Positions 24,870 to 36,000 of a DNA stretch of 60,000 nt are shown piece after piece. Each line of letters opens with the position of its first letter. The stretch's first letter is position 1. The stretch comes from Acanthaster planci (lineage: Eukaryota; Echinodermata; Asteroidea; Valvatida; Acanthasteridae), in NCBI RefSeq assembly GCF_001949145.1, contig NW_019091455.1, positions 611,017-671,016 on the forward strand, written 5' to 3'. The position numbers and the translations under genes were made by a program. The notes under the pieces were generated by a model. That model did not search any database. It had not been told where the DNA came from and was given only the letters and a program-made list of their open reading frames with translations.

Positions 24870-25120
24870 ATAAGTGCTGGTTGGTTTCGAACATGTCTAA
24901 GTTAGCTACGTATCACCTTAAACATTCTTTTAACTTCAAGGCGATTACGTTATAGCTCCATGTCCTGTCTAACTGCCACCAGATTATGGTTAGGGTCTTA
25001 GCCTATATAAATTGTGGTCTCTGGTCTCTCCTACTTCACATTGACTCCATCTCTTGCGCACGATTAAAGTCTTGGTTCTAATTTTTTTCCACCAACATAC
25101 GCCATACAATCAGCGAGGCC
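24870..25120 (+). mobile_element. Possible solo-LTR-like segment
   Basis: A TATATAA box (25004-25010) is followed 52 bp later by an ATTAAA polyadenylation-type signal (25063-25068), with pyrimidine-rich GTCTCTGGTCTCTCC between. This compact promoter-plus-poly(A) order is typical of LTRs. No boundaries, target duplication or primer-binding site could be fixed, and no retroelement protein lies nearby. Weak call. Confidence 0.25.
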
Positions 25121-25199
25121 GTATTTCATGGAGACTGCGTGTCACTATAGCGGGATGAGGATAGGCGAGCAGGCTGTTCCTTTAAGCGGTGCATACGGA

Positions 25200-25295
25200 A
25201 TACCCGGCGATGGTGTGACATTAAAGGGGCTGACCCAAGGTCGAACCCGGTGAATCACTCAGCGCGGTATGTGGCTCCAAGGATACCCGGCGATG
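25200..25295 (+). repeat. Short direct repeat ATACCCGGCGATG, 83 bp apart
   Basis: The exact 13-mer is at 25200-25212 and 25283-25295, each followed by GTGTG after zero or one extra base. It lies at the far upstream edge of the FoxC 5' region. Confidence 0.55.
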
Positions 25296-25411
25296 CGTGT
25301 GCCGGTTGTAGGGACAGATTGGATCGGGCAGGAAAGTAATCGGCGACTTGAGAGACGAACTGTCCCCCACCACCTTCCACCGGTTGTTGGAGAGGCTTGG
25401 GTGATGGACAG

Positions 25412-25437
25412 GTAAACATGTAAACAACCAGTAAACA
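25412..25437 (+). promoter_or_regulatory. Cluster of three forkhead core sites
   Basis: GTAAACA, the forkhead consensus core (RYAAAYA), occurs at 25412-25418, 25420-25426 and 25431-25437, all on the same strand. A fourth core, TGTTTAC, lies at 25987-25993. The cluster is about 1.06 kb upstream of the FoxC start codon. Feedback by FoxC or another forkhead protein on this gene is a reasonable inference. Confidence 0.5.
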
Positions 25438-25587
25438 GTCACCATACGCACCCTTGAAGTCAGCACCGACAGAAAGCGCTTCTTAGATTAAAAAAAAGGG
25501 ATAAACTGACGCTTACGCTTTCGATTTTTACGCGGAATTTGGACTGGAGTGTCGGGAAAGTTTAGCGTGTTCTGCACTATCGCGGGG

Positions 25588-25597
25588 CCATAAATGG
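25588..25597. promoter_or_regulatory. Perfect CArG box CCATAAATGG
   Basis: Fits the SRF consensus CC(A/T)6GG exactly, within GGGGCCATAAATGGGGC, about 0.9 kb upstream of FoxC. A second perfect CArG box lies at 33054-33063, 5 kb downstream of the gene. Confidence 0.4.
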
Positions 25598-26355
25598 GGC
25601 TAGCGGGAAGTAGATTTGGAAAAAGCCAGGCGCGAGAGTAGGCAATAATAATACGTCTTCGGTTGTTGAAACAAATTTGTAACAGAAATCTATTCATAAA
25701 CGGCGTTAATGCTAACCAGCTGTTTGGGGGAGCCTTTTGCAATTCTCAAAATTACCAGAGAAGGAAGACAGACTAGCGGGAGTTTAACCACACACAGCCC
25801 ACCAGTGGTTCAAGCCAGAAACATCGAGTGTAAGAGACGGCCATAAACTCAAAATTAATGGCCGCTGCCCGGACCATGAAAACAGCGTTTTATTTCACCC
25901 CCTGGTTTGACAGCCGTCGGCTGGTAGTTCAACATAAAAATGGACTTCAAAAAAGCAAGAAACCCCCAAGTATATGAGTTCTGCTCTGTTTACGGCAGGT
26001 TAGAACTGGGCCGGTTCGGCCACACTTCGCTCGGATTTTGTTGCCTGTAATCCGGTTAACACTCACAGACGGTCGCGCGGACTTTTGTGGTGAAAGAAAA
26101 TACGAAAACAGTAAGAGTGTGTTTGGAGAGATTTGGTTCAGCAACGGTCAGAACTGGCACCCACACTTCGGTGTAAGCTTCGACTGGGAGAGAGCTTGCT
26201 CGGTGAATAAATTCGTCTCCATCAGGTTCGGTAATCGAGTTTGAACGCGGAAAATCAGTAAAAATTAGCAATTAATTTATTTGGTCGTCAAGTGAACGCT
26301 GACAGTCATATATCGTTGAGGCTGTGTGTGTGTATCCTCCGTGTGTGGGCAGGTC

Positions 26356-26481
26356 ATGATGGGTGGTCGCCAGCGGCGCGCTGATTGGCTGCCGGATTTC
26401 TGGGCGGATCTTAGCGCTCATGATGGCTACGTGTTGACGGTTTCCTTGTGGCTGAGTATATTGAGCAGGCAGTGGCCTTAG
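26356..26481 (+). other. Possible upstream ORF before FoxC (41 codons)
   Basis: ATG at 26356 opens a frame that ends TAG at 26479-26481, twelve bases before the first in-frame FoxC ATG. It is not in the FoxC frame. A second, five-codon upstream frame starts at 26420 and ends TGA at 26435-26437. Both matter only if transcription starts upstream of them. They could lower translation from 26493 or steer initiation to the ATG at 26565. Confidence 0.35.
26381..26390 (-). promoter_or_regulatory. Inverted CCAAT box (AGCCAATCAG)
   Basis: CTGATTGGCT on the plus strand is a full NF-Y consensus in reverse. It lies 102 bp before the first FoxC ATG in a stretch that turns GC-rich, where a promoter is expected. 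No TATA box is seen in the following 60 bp. Confidence 0.5.
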
Positions 26482-26492
26482 CGAGCGGATCC

Positions 26493-28052
26493 ATGCCCAT
26501 GTACGCTTTCAACTCGGTTGAGAACTCCGGCAACACGCCACCCTCTGCCAACCTGGGGCTGACCATGCAGGCCAGTTTCGCATCGGCCAACCCGGCCACG
26601 CCGAACTCGCTGGGCGTCATGCACCCGGTCTTTCAGGACCAGAGCTACTATCGCCACCCCAGCTACTCGGGGATGCCCGTGTCCGTCTATAGCCATGACC
26701 AGTATTCCAGCATCGCACGGGGGTACGGGCCGTACGGCCACCAACAGCAGAACCCCAAAGATATGGTCAAGCCACCTTACTCCTACATCGCTCTGATTGC
26801 CATGGCCATCATGAATTCACCGGAGAAGCGGTGCACGCTCAACGGAATATACTCCTTCATCATGGACAGGTTTCCGTTTTACAGGGAAAACAAACAGGGC
26901 TGGCAGAACTCGATTCGGCACAACCTGTCCCTCAACGACTGCTTCATCAAGATACCGAGGGACGACAAGAAGCCTGGAAAGGGAAGCTACTGGAGCCTGG
27001 ACCCTGACAGCTACAACATGTTTGACAACGGCAGCTACTTGAGACGCAGGAAGCGATTCAAGAGAAATAAGGCCATACCGGAGAAGGAGGACAGCCGGGA
27101 CAGGATCAACGACGGTCATTCTGGGGACACTACATCCCAAGAACTTGTCAACCACCAGAACGGTGTCTCTTCAGGGACCGAGGAGTCGGCTCATCCGGCC
27201 GAGTCGACGTCCCCCATGACGGCTACCTCCAAGGTACTGACCAGCAACAACACCAGCACCAACCCCCCTCTTCTGACCCCAAAAGTGGAGCCCGTGGACT
27301 CCCCCGTTCTGAGGGAATCGCCCGTGAACTCGCGGCAGTTGTCCAGCGAGGGGACCATGATGACCACCTCGCCATCGAGCTACACCGTTGACAACATCAT
27401 GACCGTGCACCACGACCGGGACTCGACCAACGGCTGCAACGCCGACATGAACTCGGCCAGTCACCATTTGCCCGGGAGGCCGGTGGTGGGCCAGCTCGTG
27501 TCCCCACAGCCCCTCAGTTATAACCAGACTTACCACTCGGGACCTGGCGGGGTCTCGTGCTCCAAGAAAACGACCGGCAATGTGAACCACAGCATGAACT
27601 ACCACTGTAACATGTACGAACCGGACCTGAGCATGGGCAAGCACATGGCCATTGCCCCTACACCCGAAGAGGTGCACCAGGAGCAAGGCCTGTCCCAGCG
27701 GCCCAGTCCCCAGGGCCCGAACTCCATCATGACTTCGCAGCCCAGCAGTCTCAGCCCCGTGCACCGTGGCACCACCGGCAGCAACGCGTGGTACCAGGGC
27801 CCCAGCCCGGCCGACCTGCATGGGACCAGCACGGGCTCGCACGGCCAGTCCTTCGGTATGTACGACTCGCAGCGGCTGCCCTCGCAACGGCTTATGGCGC
27901 TGAGCCATAACTCGCCCGTGACTTTGGGTCTGAACAGCGGCGACAGCTGCCAACTGGCCGCCACGTCTTACCGTTCCCCGACCGGCACGACAGCACCTGG
28001 TATGTACCATGTGGCAGGACAATACTCCTCCTATGACTGTTCAAAGTACTGA
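26493..28052 (+). CDS. FoxC: Forkhead transcription factor FoxC
   Basis: Nuclear DNA-binding regulator of the forkhead family, whose FoxC members pattern mesoderm in bilaterians. The 519-residue frame is intronless, as FoxC genes usually are. Seen in order: an N-terminal FoxC-like segment (PNSLGV near 38, QSYYR, VSVYSH, YGPY); the forkhead domain, about 93-191, from [10 protein letters not shown] to RRRKRFKR, with recognition helix [11 protein letters not shown] at 137-147; a SUMO-like [10 protein letters not shown] around Lys264; an eh1-like repressor motif YTVDNIMT at 297-304; and a C-terminus with MYDSQR (456), NSPV and a final YDCSKY. These last motifs match vertebrate FOXC1 as I remember it and separate it from FoxL1 or FoxF. 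The linkers are Ser/Thr/Pro/Gln-rich, without the alanine runs of mammals. Start choice: 26493 is the first ATG in frame after the stop at 26421 but has a poor context. ATG 26565 (ACCATGC, better context) aligns with the vertebrate start and would give 495 residues. Confidence 0.95.
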   Translation: MPMYAFNSVENSGNTPPSANLGLTMQASFASANPATPNSLGVMHPVFQDQSYYRHPSYSGMPVSVYSHDQYSSIARGYGPYGHQQQNPKDMVKPPYSYIALIAMAIMNSPEKRCTLNGIYSFIMDRFPFYRENKQGWQNSIRHNLSLNDCFIKIPRDDKKPGKGSYWSLDPDSYNMFDNGSYLRRRKRFKRNKAIPEKEDSRDRINDGHSGDTTSQELVNHQNGVSSGTEESAHPAESTSPMTATSKVLTSNNTSTNPPLLTPKVEPVDSPVLRESPVNSRQLSSEGTMMTTSPSSYTVDNIMTVHHDRDSTNGCNADMNSASHHLPGRPVVGQLVSPQPLSYNQTYHSGPGGVSCSKKTTGNVNHSMNYHCNMYEPDLSMGKHMAIAPTPEEVHQEQGLSQRPSPQGPNSIMTSQPSSLSPVHRGTTGSNAWYQGPSPADLHGTSTGSHGQSFGMYDSQRLPSQRLMALSHNSPVTLGLNSGDSCQLAATSYRSPTGTTAPGMYHVAGQYSSYDCSKY

Positions 28053-29106
28053 TATAAACAAAGCTTAAGGAAAAAAACACAGACACGAAAAGAAAAGAAA
28101 AATGCAAAAAAACGGGTTCCTATTCTACTTGTCATTTTGTGTTGCACCGTCATGACCGTGAATCTTGAGACACGTGGTTTAGTCCGCTACTTGTTTGACC
28201 ATGGTTTGACCGAATTTGTCAATATTTATACAACTACGAAGTGTTCTAATTGTCCACCACCATTACGACTGCACACAAACCGACTTGGTATGATTTCTAC
28301 TGAAATCACGTCGTGTTTGATTTGGGTCAGACCGGTGGCAAATTCTCCCTTTGAAAGTGTTTTCTTTAAGGTGGTAAAAATGTAGCATATAAGCGTTCCT
28401 GCTACCGACCACACTTTGTTTTTGTTAACTTTTGGGTGAGAGCTTTGAATAATATTTCTTCAACAAACAACCCGCCTACAGTGGGTGACTTGGCCTGGTG
28501 GATGTCACCTCAACTAGTGACATCGATCTGGTGTTAAGCTCATGACAATGCTCTGGTATTGTACACCACCATTCTGGCTTGACACTGTTTAGCCGGTATT
28601 TCGCCAGCTTGTTTATCGAATTTTAAATAGTCCACCATGATAATGTTTGTATTTGAGTATAATGCTTAGACAGATTTTAAACATTTGATGGTGGTCGTGT
28701 CACAGGTTGAGGACACTTTCCCCGTATAATGATGAATTGCTGTCGAGAACTTTGTAATTAGATGCACAGAGGATAAAGCTGGAAATTTGTTGGTGAGACA
28801 TTTTGTATTGTGTAAACACAGTTTTGAACCACATTTTCAGAACATGACTGTTTTTGGTTGGTTGTTTGGATTAAAAATAGTCCACCAAATGTCTAATTAT
28901 CAGAATGGTACTTTACACAATTTGAGAATATGCCTCCCCAGGGTGTACCACTTATGCTGTCATTTTTATTTCAGCCTGACTATAGATTTTAATTTCCCTT
29001 TTCCATTGTCATTGACCGGAAACATTGAAGCGACGGGGCGTGTTAGTACTAGTAGTATACTGGGGGTTTTCTCCTTTTTATTCAATTATGGGTGAATTAC
29101 ATTAAA
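28053..29106 (+). other. Probable FoxC 3' UTR
   Basis: AT-rich sequence after the stop codon with no further frame of note. It carries an AAAAG-rich tract just after the stop, AU-rich words such as AATATTTATACA near 28220, and four TCCACCA/CACCACCAT-type words between 28250 and 28890. ATTAAA occurs at 28870-28875 and 29101-29106, and the second is followed by GT-rich DNA, so it is the better poly(A) candidate. No AATAAA is present. The end point is inferred. Confidence 0.4.
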
Positions 29107-29128
29107 AATGGTTCTGGTCCTGGCCACT

Positions 29129-29460
29129 TGTGGGAACAAAAGTGAAGGATTTCAGCACAGAGAGCGATGGGATACGGTACATCAGCACAGAGGGGAGACT
29201 AGTTATAGACCCAGTCACTGGGGCACGCACGCAAGCAGCGCAGTCATTTTGTGCAATGTACCGCCCGGTTCTTAGGCCCGATCAGCCACGCTTGATATCA
29301 TATGCTTTGCCAGACCCGGGCGTCGACGCTAAGCTTTGGCCGGCTCCACAGCGAGAAGCCGACCCGACTCTATTCAATTTACAACCCCGTGAGTCCTGTC
29401 TCCCGCGACCGCTGGACTGTCTCGCAGTGTCGAGCGGGAACTGGCTTAATGGAGTTTGAA
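29129..29460. promoter_or_regulatory. GC-raised block with Su(H)-type word, 3' of FoxC
   Basis: Begins with TGTGGGAA (29129-29136), an exact match to the Notch-effector Su(H)/CSL consensus YGTGRGAA. GC is then raised up to 29460. The direct word TCAGCACAGAG occurs twice near 29153 and 29180. The 109-codon frame here begins at GTG, has no domain, and is not a gene. Confidence 0.3.
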
Positions 29461-29590
29461 GAAGAAAAAAAAAATTATACACATTGGTCGAGAATAGATT
29501 CCTTCAAGAAGCCCTTCTATTTACATGAGTTTAACATGTTTCAAAGCCCGAGAGATATAAATATTAATATATGTGTACAATGATGTGTAT

Positions 29591-29632
29591 ACATATGTAT
29601 ATAAACATATGTATATAAACATTCATATAAAT
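29591..29632 (+). repeat. 14-bp AT-rich tandem repeat
   Basis: The unit ACATATGTATATAA occurs twice exactly (29591-29604 and 29605-29618), then once in diverged form. Each exact unit contains TGTATATA (29596-29603, 29610-29617), the Pumilio-site DNA word. That is relevant only if the FoxC transcript runs this far. Confidence 0.75.
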
Positions 29633-29639
29633 ATCTAAA

Positions 29640-32600
29640 TATTTATACATGACAAAGGTAAAATGGCCAAATCTTTTAACCATTTTTAAAATTTAGATTT
29701 GTCTCGGATCTGTATGCACTGAGTGTATCCTTGGAGGAAGGACCGTTTTCGTATCTTTGCATTTTTACACAACAGATGGTTAAAACTTGTCAGAAATGTT
29801 CTGTTCTCGAGTACGTATGATTGCAAGGAGGCAGCGTCATTTTTATTGAGGTAATTACTACATGCCAAAATAGCCAGGCCAAGCGTTTGTAATTTCCTTA
29901 TCGTTCACGTGTAGAGTCTATTTGCTTGTGGAAAAGAAAAACCACAGTCACAACCTGGGAAAACAGAAGTCCCTTGGTAGCTTTGAAAGAAGGAAAGAAA
30001 GAAGCGTTGCAAATAATCAAGAGAAGAAAAATAACTTATTACTCGGACTGAGAGAAATTGCATGTGAATTATTGTCCCTTCTGTGAACTCCTATAACACC
30101 GCTTCAATTTTTGCACAATCGGTGGCACTGGCCGGCATAATCAGCTTGTGGTTAGCCAATTTGGACATTTCACTTTTGAAAAGCGCTTTCAATGCTTCCC
30201 ATCAGCGTCAAAGTGAAAGCAGCATCTCCAGGCTTTCACATGGGGAAGGAAGTTACCATAAATAATTATTGTTGGTGTCAAATGACGTATTAAAACCCTA
30301 ACAATACCCCAAGTCTAATCGGGACAAAAAGAGAGCTGTCCATAACTGGAAACAAACAAGAAAAACCCCTCTCACCCCAAGTCATTATTCTGGCTTTCAC
30401 CATTTCACATTTCTAGTGGACGCTCCATTGTCGTCCAAAAGGCTGGTCTACATTTTGGAATCTTTGACTTATTAAAAGATCGGATGTTATTTACTGCTTG
30501 TAACCAAGTAAGACAATTTAATCATCGCGTTGTGGCGTTAGATGTAACCATCGAGGTTGTCGTTCATGCGATACATCGAGTATGAAGTGTCCTATGATGG
30601 CCAACGGTCAGGCTTTCTAGCGGATCACAATGAAATGAATTATTGTGGCGCGTTTTTCGAACCACAGAAGAGGCAAAACTCCGGCTTATATGCATTCCCA
30701 AGCTGGATTTCAGTTGGTGTTAATGCTCCCAAACGAAGCAAATTCGGCGGGAAATTATTCTTACATTTCAACCACTAGCCTCTTTTTTGCGCCATTTCAG
30801 CCGGCTGTTCGGACATGGGGAATTATGCATTGCAGCGCTAGTTTTGCTGGTCGATCTGACACAGATTACAAACACAAGAAGGGAAAGAAAAAAATAGGGG
30901 GAGAAAAAAATCGATCATTATCCATGAACGGGTCTCACGCTTAATTAGAACGGAGCTGTCACGTGAGTGATTCAGATTATATTTCCCAAGCAACTGTGTT
31001 GAACTGAATAGGTAGGGGAAAACTGTTGTATAGCGGATAATACTTTATTGGTCCTTGGTCTATAATTTCGTTGTTATTTTCCTGAGAGGAATTGTAAAAT
31101 TAACATGGACATTATTGTTTATCATTTGGAACTAAATATGGAAATTGTCGAACGTAACCGTCAACAGGATACTGAAAAGTTTAATGTCCACGTCATGGAT
31201 TCATTCGTGTGTAGAAAAGAAAGAATGTGCCATGTGGGCGAAAAACGACTTTTGACGAACCAATCAATTCAAATCCTGGACCAATTTGGGGAAAGTATGA
31301 ACTGAATTGTCATTGGCTCATCTCTCTTTACGCAACTCCTTCATTTGGCACGTCAACTCAGTAAGTGTATACCACAGTGTGTTTTTACTCAAAGCATAAC
31401 TCTCGGTATTTGTAATTATGCCATTGTGGTCATTGTATTTTCGGAATGCTTCTTCGAGCAACTCACTTGGATATTTTTTTCATTTTTTTGTGTTTCTAAT
31501 TTATAAGATTTTTATAAGATGTTTGTCGCAAAAGCTTCACACTCGATCACTTTTCTAATTAAGTTAGGCCTACTGTGATTAGATTCATTGCAGGGTTTGT
31601 AGCGGGACTTGTACATTGGAAATAATTATTACTAAACACTTTGTCTTTCTTTTTAAGAATGGTTTTAATGTGGTTTTAATTGTTTTGAGCAATACACTCC
31701 TGCGAAGCGGCGAACTGGCATGTCTTTGTAGACTTCGCTGTCATGCATAATGGTGTTGACAACCTTTTTCTTTTGTGATTTTGTATTTCTTTTGGGGCTG
31801 TTTCCAAAAGGGCGCATTCGCGTCAGACAGTAGAGGTTTACCTTAAGTTTGTACATTGTGTTCATATTTTGAATGGAAAAGAAAAAGAAACTAAAATACT
31901 CGGTTGTAATAATATTTCTCTGAAGTATTTCTGACAGGAAGAAAGAAATCGTGGGTAAGAGCCACAGCTTTCCCTCTTAACGTCTTTTCTTTCTTTCTTT
32001 TTTTGAAAAACAAGTCTAATAAAATACGAATAATTTTACGCTGGGATGAACAATTGAGTTTGCAGTGTGTCGGTCTGTTCGCTTGCTGTGGGCTTGATTC
32101 GGCCTTGGTGACAGTAACGTCCAGGAAAAAAACCCCGGTAGAACGCGACGCGATTGAATTGGGGAATATTTTCCAGGCCAATTTTGGTGGCTGGTTATTG
32201 GCCGTGCATTCGCATCTTTTCCACGCAACTAGTGCAGTCGTTTCTTCGCTACGCTGCCTCCTTGACAGACGTAGACTGAAATTAAGCCTGTTTGTAGCCG
32301 GGACCGAACCAAGCTTCTTAACCCGTAGCGCCTTCTCTTTCCCCTCCGTTTCTCGCTCGGTTTTTTCCCCTCTCTTCCTTTGCCCTAACCCAAGTTCATC
32401 TCGAAATTACATACTCGTTACAGTCTGAAGGTTAACGGGCCCATATTGCGTGTGAGGGCCCATATGCTATGCATTGACATGCCAGGTTTAACTCGAGCTG
32501 CCGACTCAGTTATTACCCTCCATGTTCTGCTACTCTGTCTTGCCCCTTTTATTTCCTTCTCGCCGAGCGCACGCAACCGTTCCCTTTTGGATTGAGCAGC

Positions 32601-33053
32601 AAGCGTCGAAAATGGCAGGCGGTGAGAGATGGCCATCCTACGGGGTGTTGGTTCATGTCGGCGCCCCATCATTACACCTACCTCTCCCGTGTCAGACTCC
32701 TCTAATCAGACATGACGATTGGCAATTGAGTTTCAACCCCTCCGATTCGATACGCTACGCGCACGTCCACACACCAGACACATGTAAGGTAAAACAAAGG
32801 AAAACCAGATGTAACACATCAAGACACGAAAAGCCTGCGAAAAAAAGTGGGGAATCGATAAAGCGACGTTAGCCGGGTTCCGATTATGCTCCACGGTTGG
32901 CTTGGCCCATCAAGAAAAAAACAGGCAGAAGCGACAAGCTGTGCGGGAAAATGACGAAGGTAATAAAAAACAAGACAAGCTATAAGTCGAGTGAGAATAC
33001 GTCTAAATAATAAGGCAAAGTTTCGATCATTCTGCAGTAGGCTCTTCTACTCG
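29640..33053. other. Non-coding stretch, no gene seen
   Basis: AT-rich DNA with a TTTC-rich tract at 31983-32004. The 141-codon frame at 32003-32428 runs from that tract into mixed sequence and has no domain. No RNA gene or repeat ends are seen. Confidence 0.55.
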
Positions 33054-33063
33054 CCATATATGG
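33054..33063. promoter_or_regulatory. Perfect CArG box CCATATATGG
   Basis: Exact SRF-type CC(A/T)6GG palindrome, 5 kb downstream of FoxC. Confidence 0.35.
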
Positions 33064-36000
33064 TAACCCCAATGTCAGGGCCATTTTCTTGAAAATAATT
33101 ACATATGGCTGTAAGTACGAGCCGTCTGTCCTTCTGGGAAGCAATATGCACGACACATGTAAAGTATTTTTGTGTCTGACGAAAGCGTGGGTCTGTTCTG
33201 AACATGCCAGCCTGCCTCATGGCGATATTTTAATTGTGTGTTTCGTGCACTGACGTCGAAATGGGAAGCAACATTGTAAATAACGTCACTAGTGGAAAAA
33301 AAAGAGGGGGGGCTGGTGGTATTCATGGCAAACGTCGAAACCAGCAAGAAAACATACCAGAAAATCGAAACGCATTTCCTTTCCTATTAAAAACGGGCAT
33401 AAATGAAATCTTGCAGGAGGCCTTGATTGGCAGGCCAGAACAGAGAGGCGAAGGGAAGAAACGAGATTATTGGCCAATTTCCGCTCGCGTTGAAGGTCTA
33501 GAGCAGGCCGCTACGAACGCTGAAAAGACAGCGCGGACGTGGAGTCTGCACGTATGGCAACCCCCCCCCCACACACACACCGTTAATAAAGGCATAACGA
33601 TAATTCAGGCTCATTCTAATAATTATCCTCATTATCGAATATACAATGTTGAGCGACTGTTTTTCGAAACATCTGTGGCTAGCTCAACCCCAAACTCGTA
33701 ACCTAGGTTTGTGTGTCCCTCGCACGTGCTTTCGCTTCAAATCAGTCGCGGAGAAAAAGGACAGTTAGGCTGTCTCGGCCCCTGGCACCGATGAATAAAG
33801 AATAGTTATTTTAACCAATTTCAAGGGTTGCAAATGTTGGCGAACGTGTCTGGTGGACATCCCTGGTCCCCCCAATTTCACCAGCTCTGCCGTCGCCAAG
33901 CCAACGGTGGGCTGCAGCGCCAGCATCCCTGCCCGGTGCTCGGCCTGCACGCTGCGGCTAGATTGCTCACGACACAAGACGGGATGAAGGAGAAGATTAG
34001 AAACTAATTCTCCCGTGGGAGAGGCAGCCTAACTCAATCTCGCCCAGATCTGCGTCTTAACTCATTGGTGCCGTCTGGTGAAGATGAAAGGCCGGGATGC
34101 AGAGGAGGAGGAGGGGAAGAGGAGGGGACGAAGCTGAAGATGACACAGCGATGCGCAGAATTCGTGGGGAGGGGGCTATAGATAGGGCAGATTGATTCAA
34201 CAAATCCCACGTCGTTGGCACATTCATGTTATTTGAAGTTGAAATCTGAATACAGTTGTGCACTAACCATGCAACTGAAAGTTGCGGGACCTCGTTATGA
34301 GTGTTAAAAACACAAAACGTGATTTTTGGAAGGATTTATCCCCTCTGTAGAGTGTACATTTATAAGAAGTCAGGGTGGACATTTATTCCATTTCTTTACC
34401 CAGGGTATGCCCAAACAGTTAAGAACTGGTTTTCAATGGTAAACTCACATCACAAGATTATTACTTTTACTAATTACAGTCTTCCACTGAAAGTAGATCT
34501 GGACATTTTGCAAAGGTATGTTGATATTTGATGAAGCACTTTAAAGGGGATTGCCTTTCGAAATTTGTGATCAGTTTCATTATTTCCCAGACATTTTCGT
34601 GTACATGTATACACGATCATCAGTGTTAACCAAGTTTAACCGCAAGTTTTAAGTAAATTTTCACCTGTGCCTGATTTAGAGACATGCGACTTGAGAATAT
34701 TATGCAGATCTAAAAATTATCTAAACGAGCACGATGAGACCTTTTGAGGCAAACTTCGGAGCAAAACTGTGTTACGGAAGGTAGTATCTTGTTATAACAT
34801 GGTTTCTTCCGCGTTTCTTCATAGATATGCGGCACACATTTGCAAATCTTCAGGCTTTCAAAATTTGCATCTGATTCAACTCAAGTGGATTCTAGACTCT
34901 GCAGCCGGCTTTCTACTTTTTTCGAACAATGACATCGAAACATTCCCCACCCCCCAAACAAAACGGATAGTTCATGGCCTCACAGTTACAGATGTATAAG
35001 CAAAACTCTTCATTCAGGGCCTTCATCCTGTGGTAAACGAACTTGAGTTGTTTGCATTTTTTCCAACTGTTCTGTTGTTGTTTACAGAATATGTGCAATT
35101 TCAGTGGAACACGCCTCCACAGATACAAAGTGTCCGTGTCTTGATAAGGGACACCCTCCGGTTTCATTACCTTCGCTCTAGGTGTACAAAATAATTTGGG
35201 AAGAGTGCATTAGGCTGATTTCAGTTTTGGTTAATCCATGCTCTTGTCAGAAAAGATACAATATTGATAAAAGAAATTGATGATCTTCACACAAATTGGA
35301 AAGGATGAAAGAATTCTTTTCTCTTATTTCTCCCGCCACTCGGTTCACGTGGTTGTAGAGCATTATTTGGCTGCCAATATAAATCGGATATTTTTTCTTT
35401 TGAGCAGAAGATAGAACCATGTTTTTTTTTCAGAAGTGGGGCTTTCGATTCTTGTCATGACTTGCACAACCAAGACACGTGCGTAGCTGTATATCAGATT
35501 GATCCTCAAACTTGCCACAATTAATGGCCTGGAAAAACAGGTCCACCCATAATTGAGTAATTGAACTGTATTCCAATTCATGTTCTTAGATTGGGGCAGA
35601 ATTTGACCTTATTTTGAATCGGCGATTAGTAAGGGGAGAAATTGAATAGCTGCATGAAAGAAGGGGACATCGGTATATCACTATGGCTGCTCACTTTTTG
35701 CCGTGGTTCGAGTGCTTTGATAGTAAGACCGAACTTTTCTGCAATGTTTTTCTGTTGGTCTGTACTTTTGTTACCGGTGCGCAAGCCAATTTGAATTCCA
35801 CACAGCCTGTTTATAACAGTTACGGTTATGTAGTCCAGTGGACCATAGCGGTAAATCCCTCTCTTAAATCTCTTTTTTTATCACCAGATAATGAGAACAA
35901 ATTAGCTTTGTGAGTTGTCGCTTCTCCCTCCATTTAGCCGGGCCGGTCTTACAAGTTGCTCCGACAGTCTCGCTATTGTGGGCGCCCGCCGTGCTCATGT

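Noticed and set aside
27171-28022. 283-codon minus-strand open frame opposite FoxC
   Set aside because: It is the antisense shadow of the GC-rich FoxC coding sequence: rich in Gly, Val, Arg and His, with no domain.
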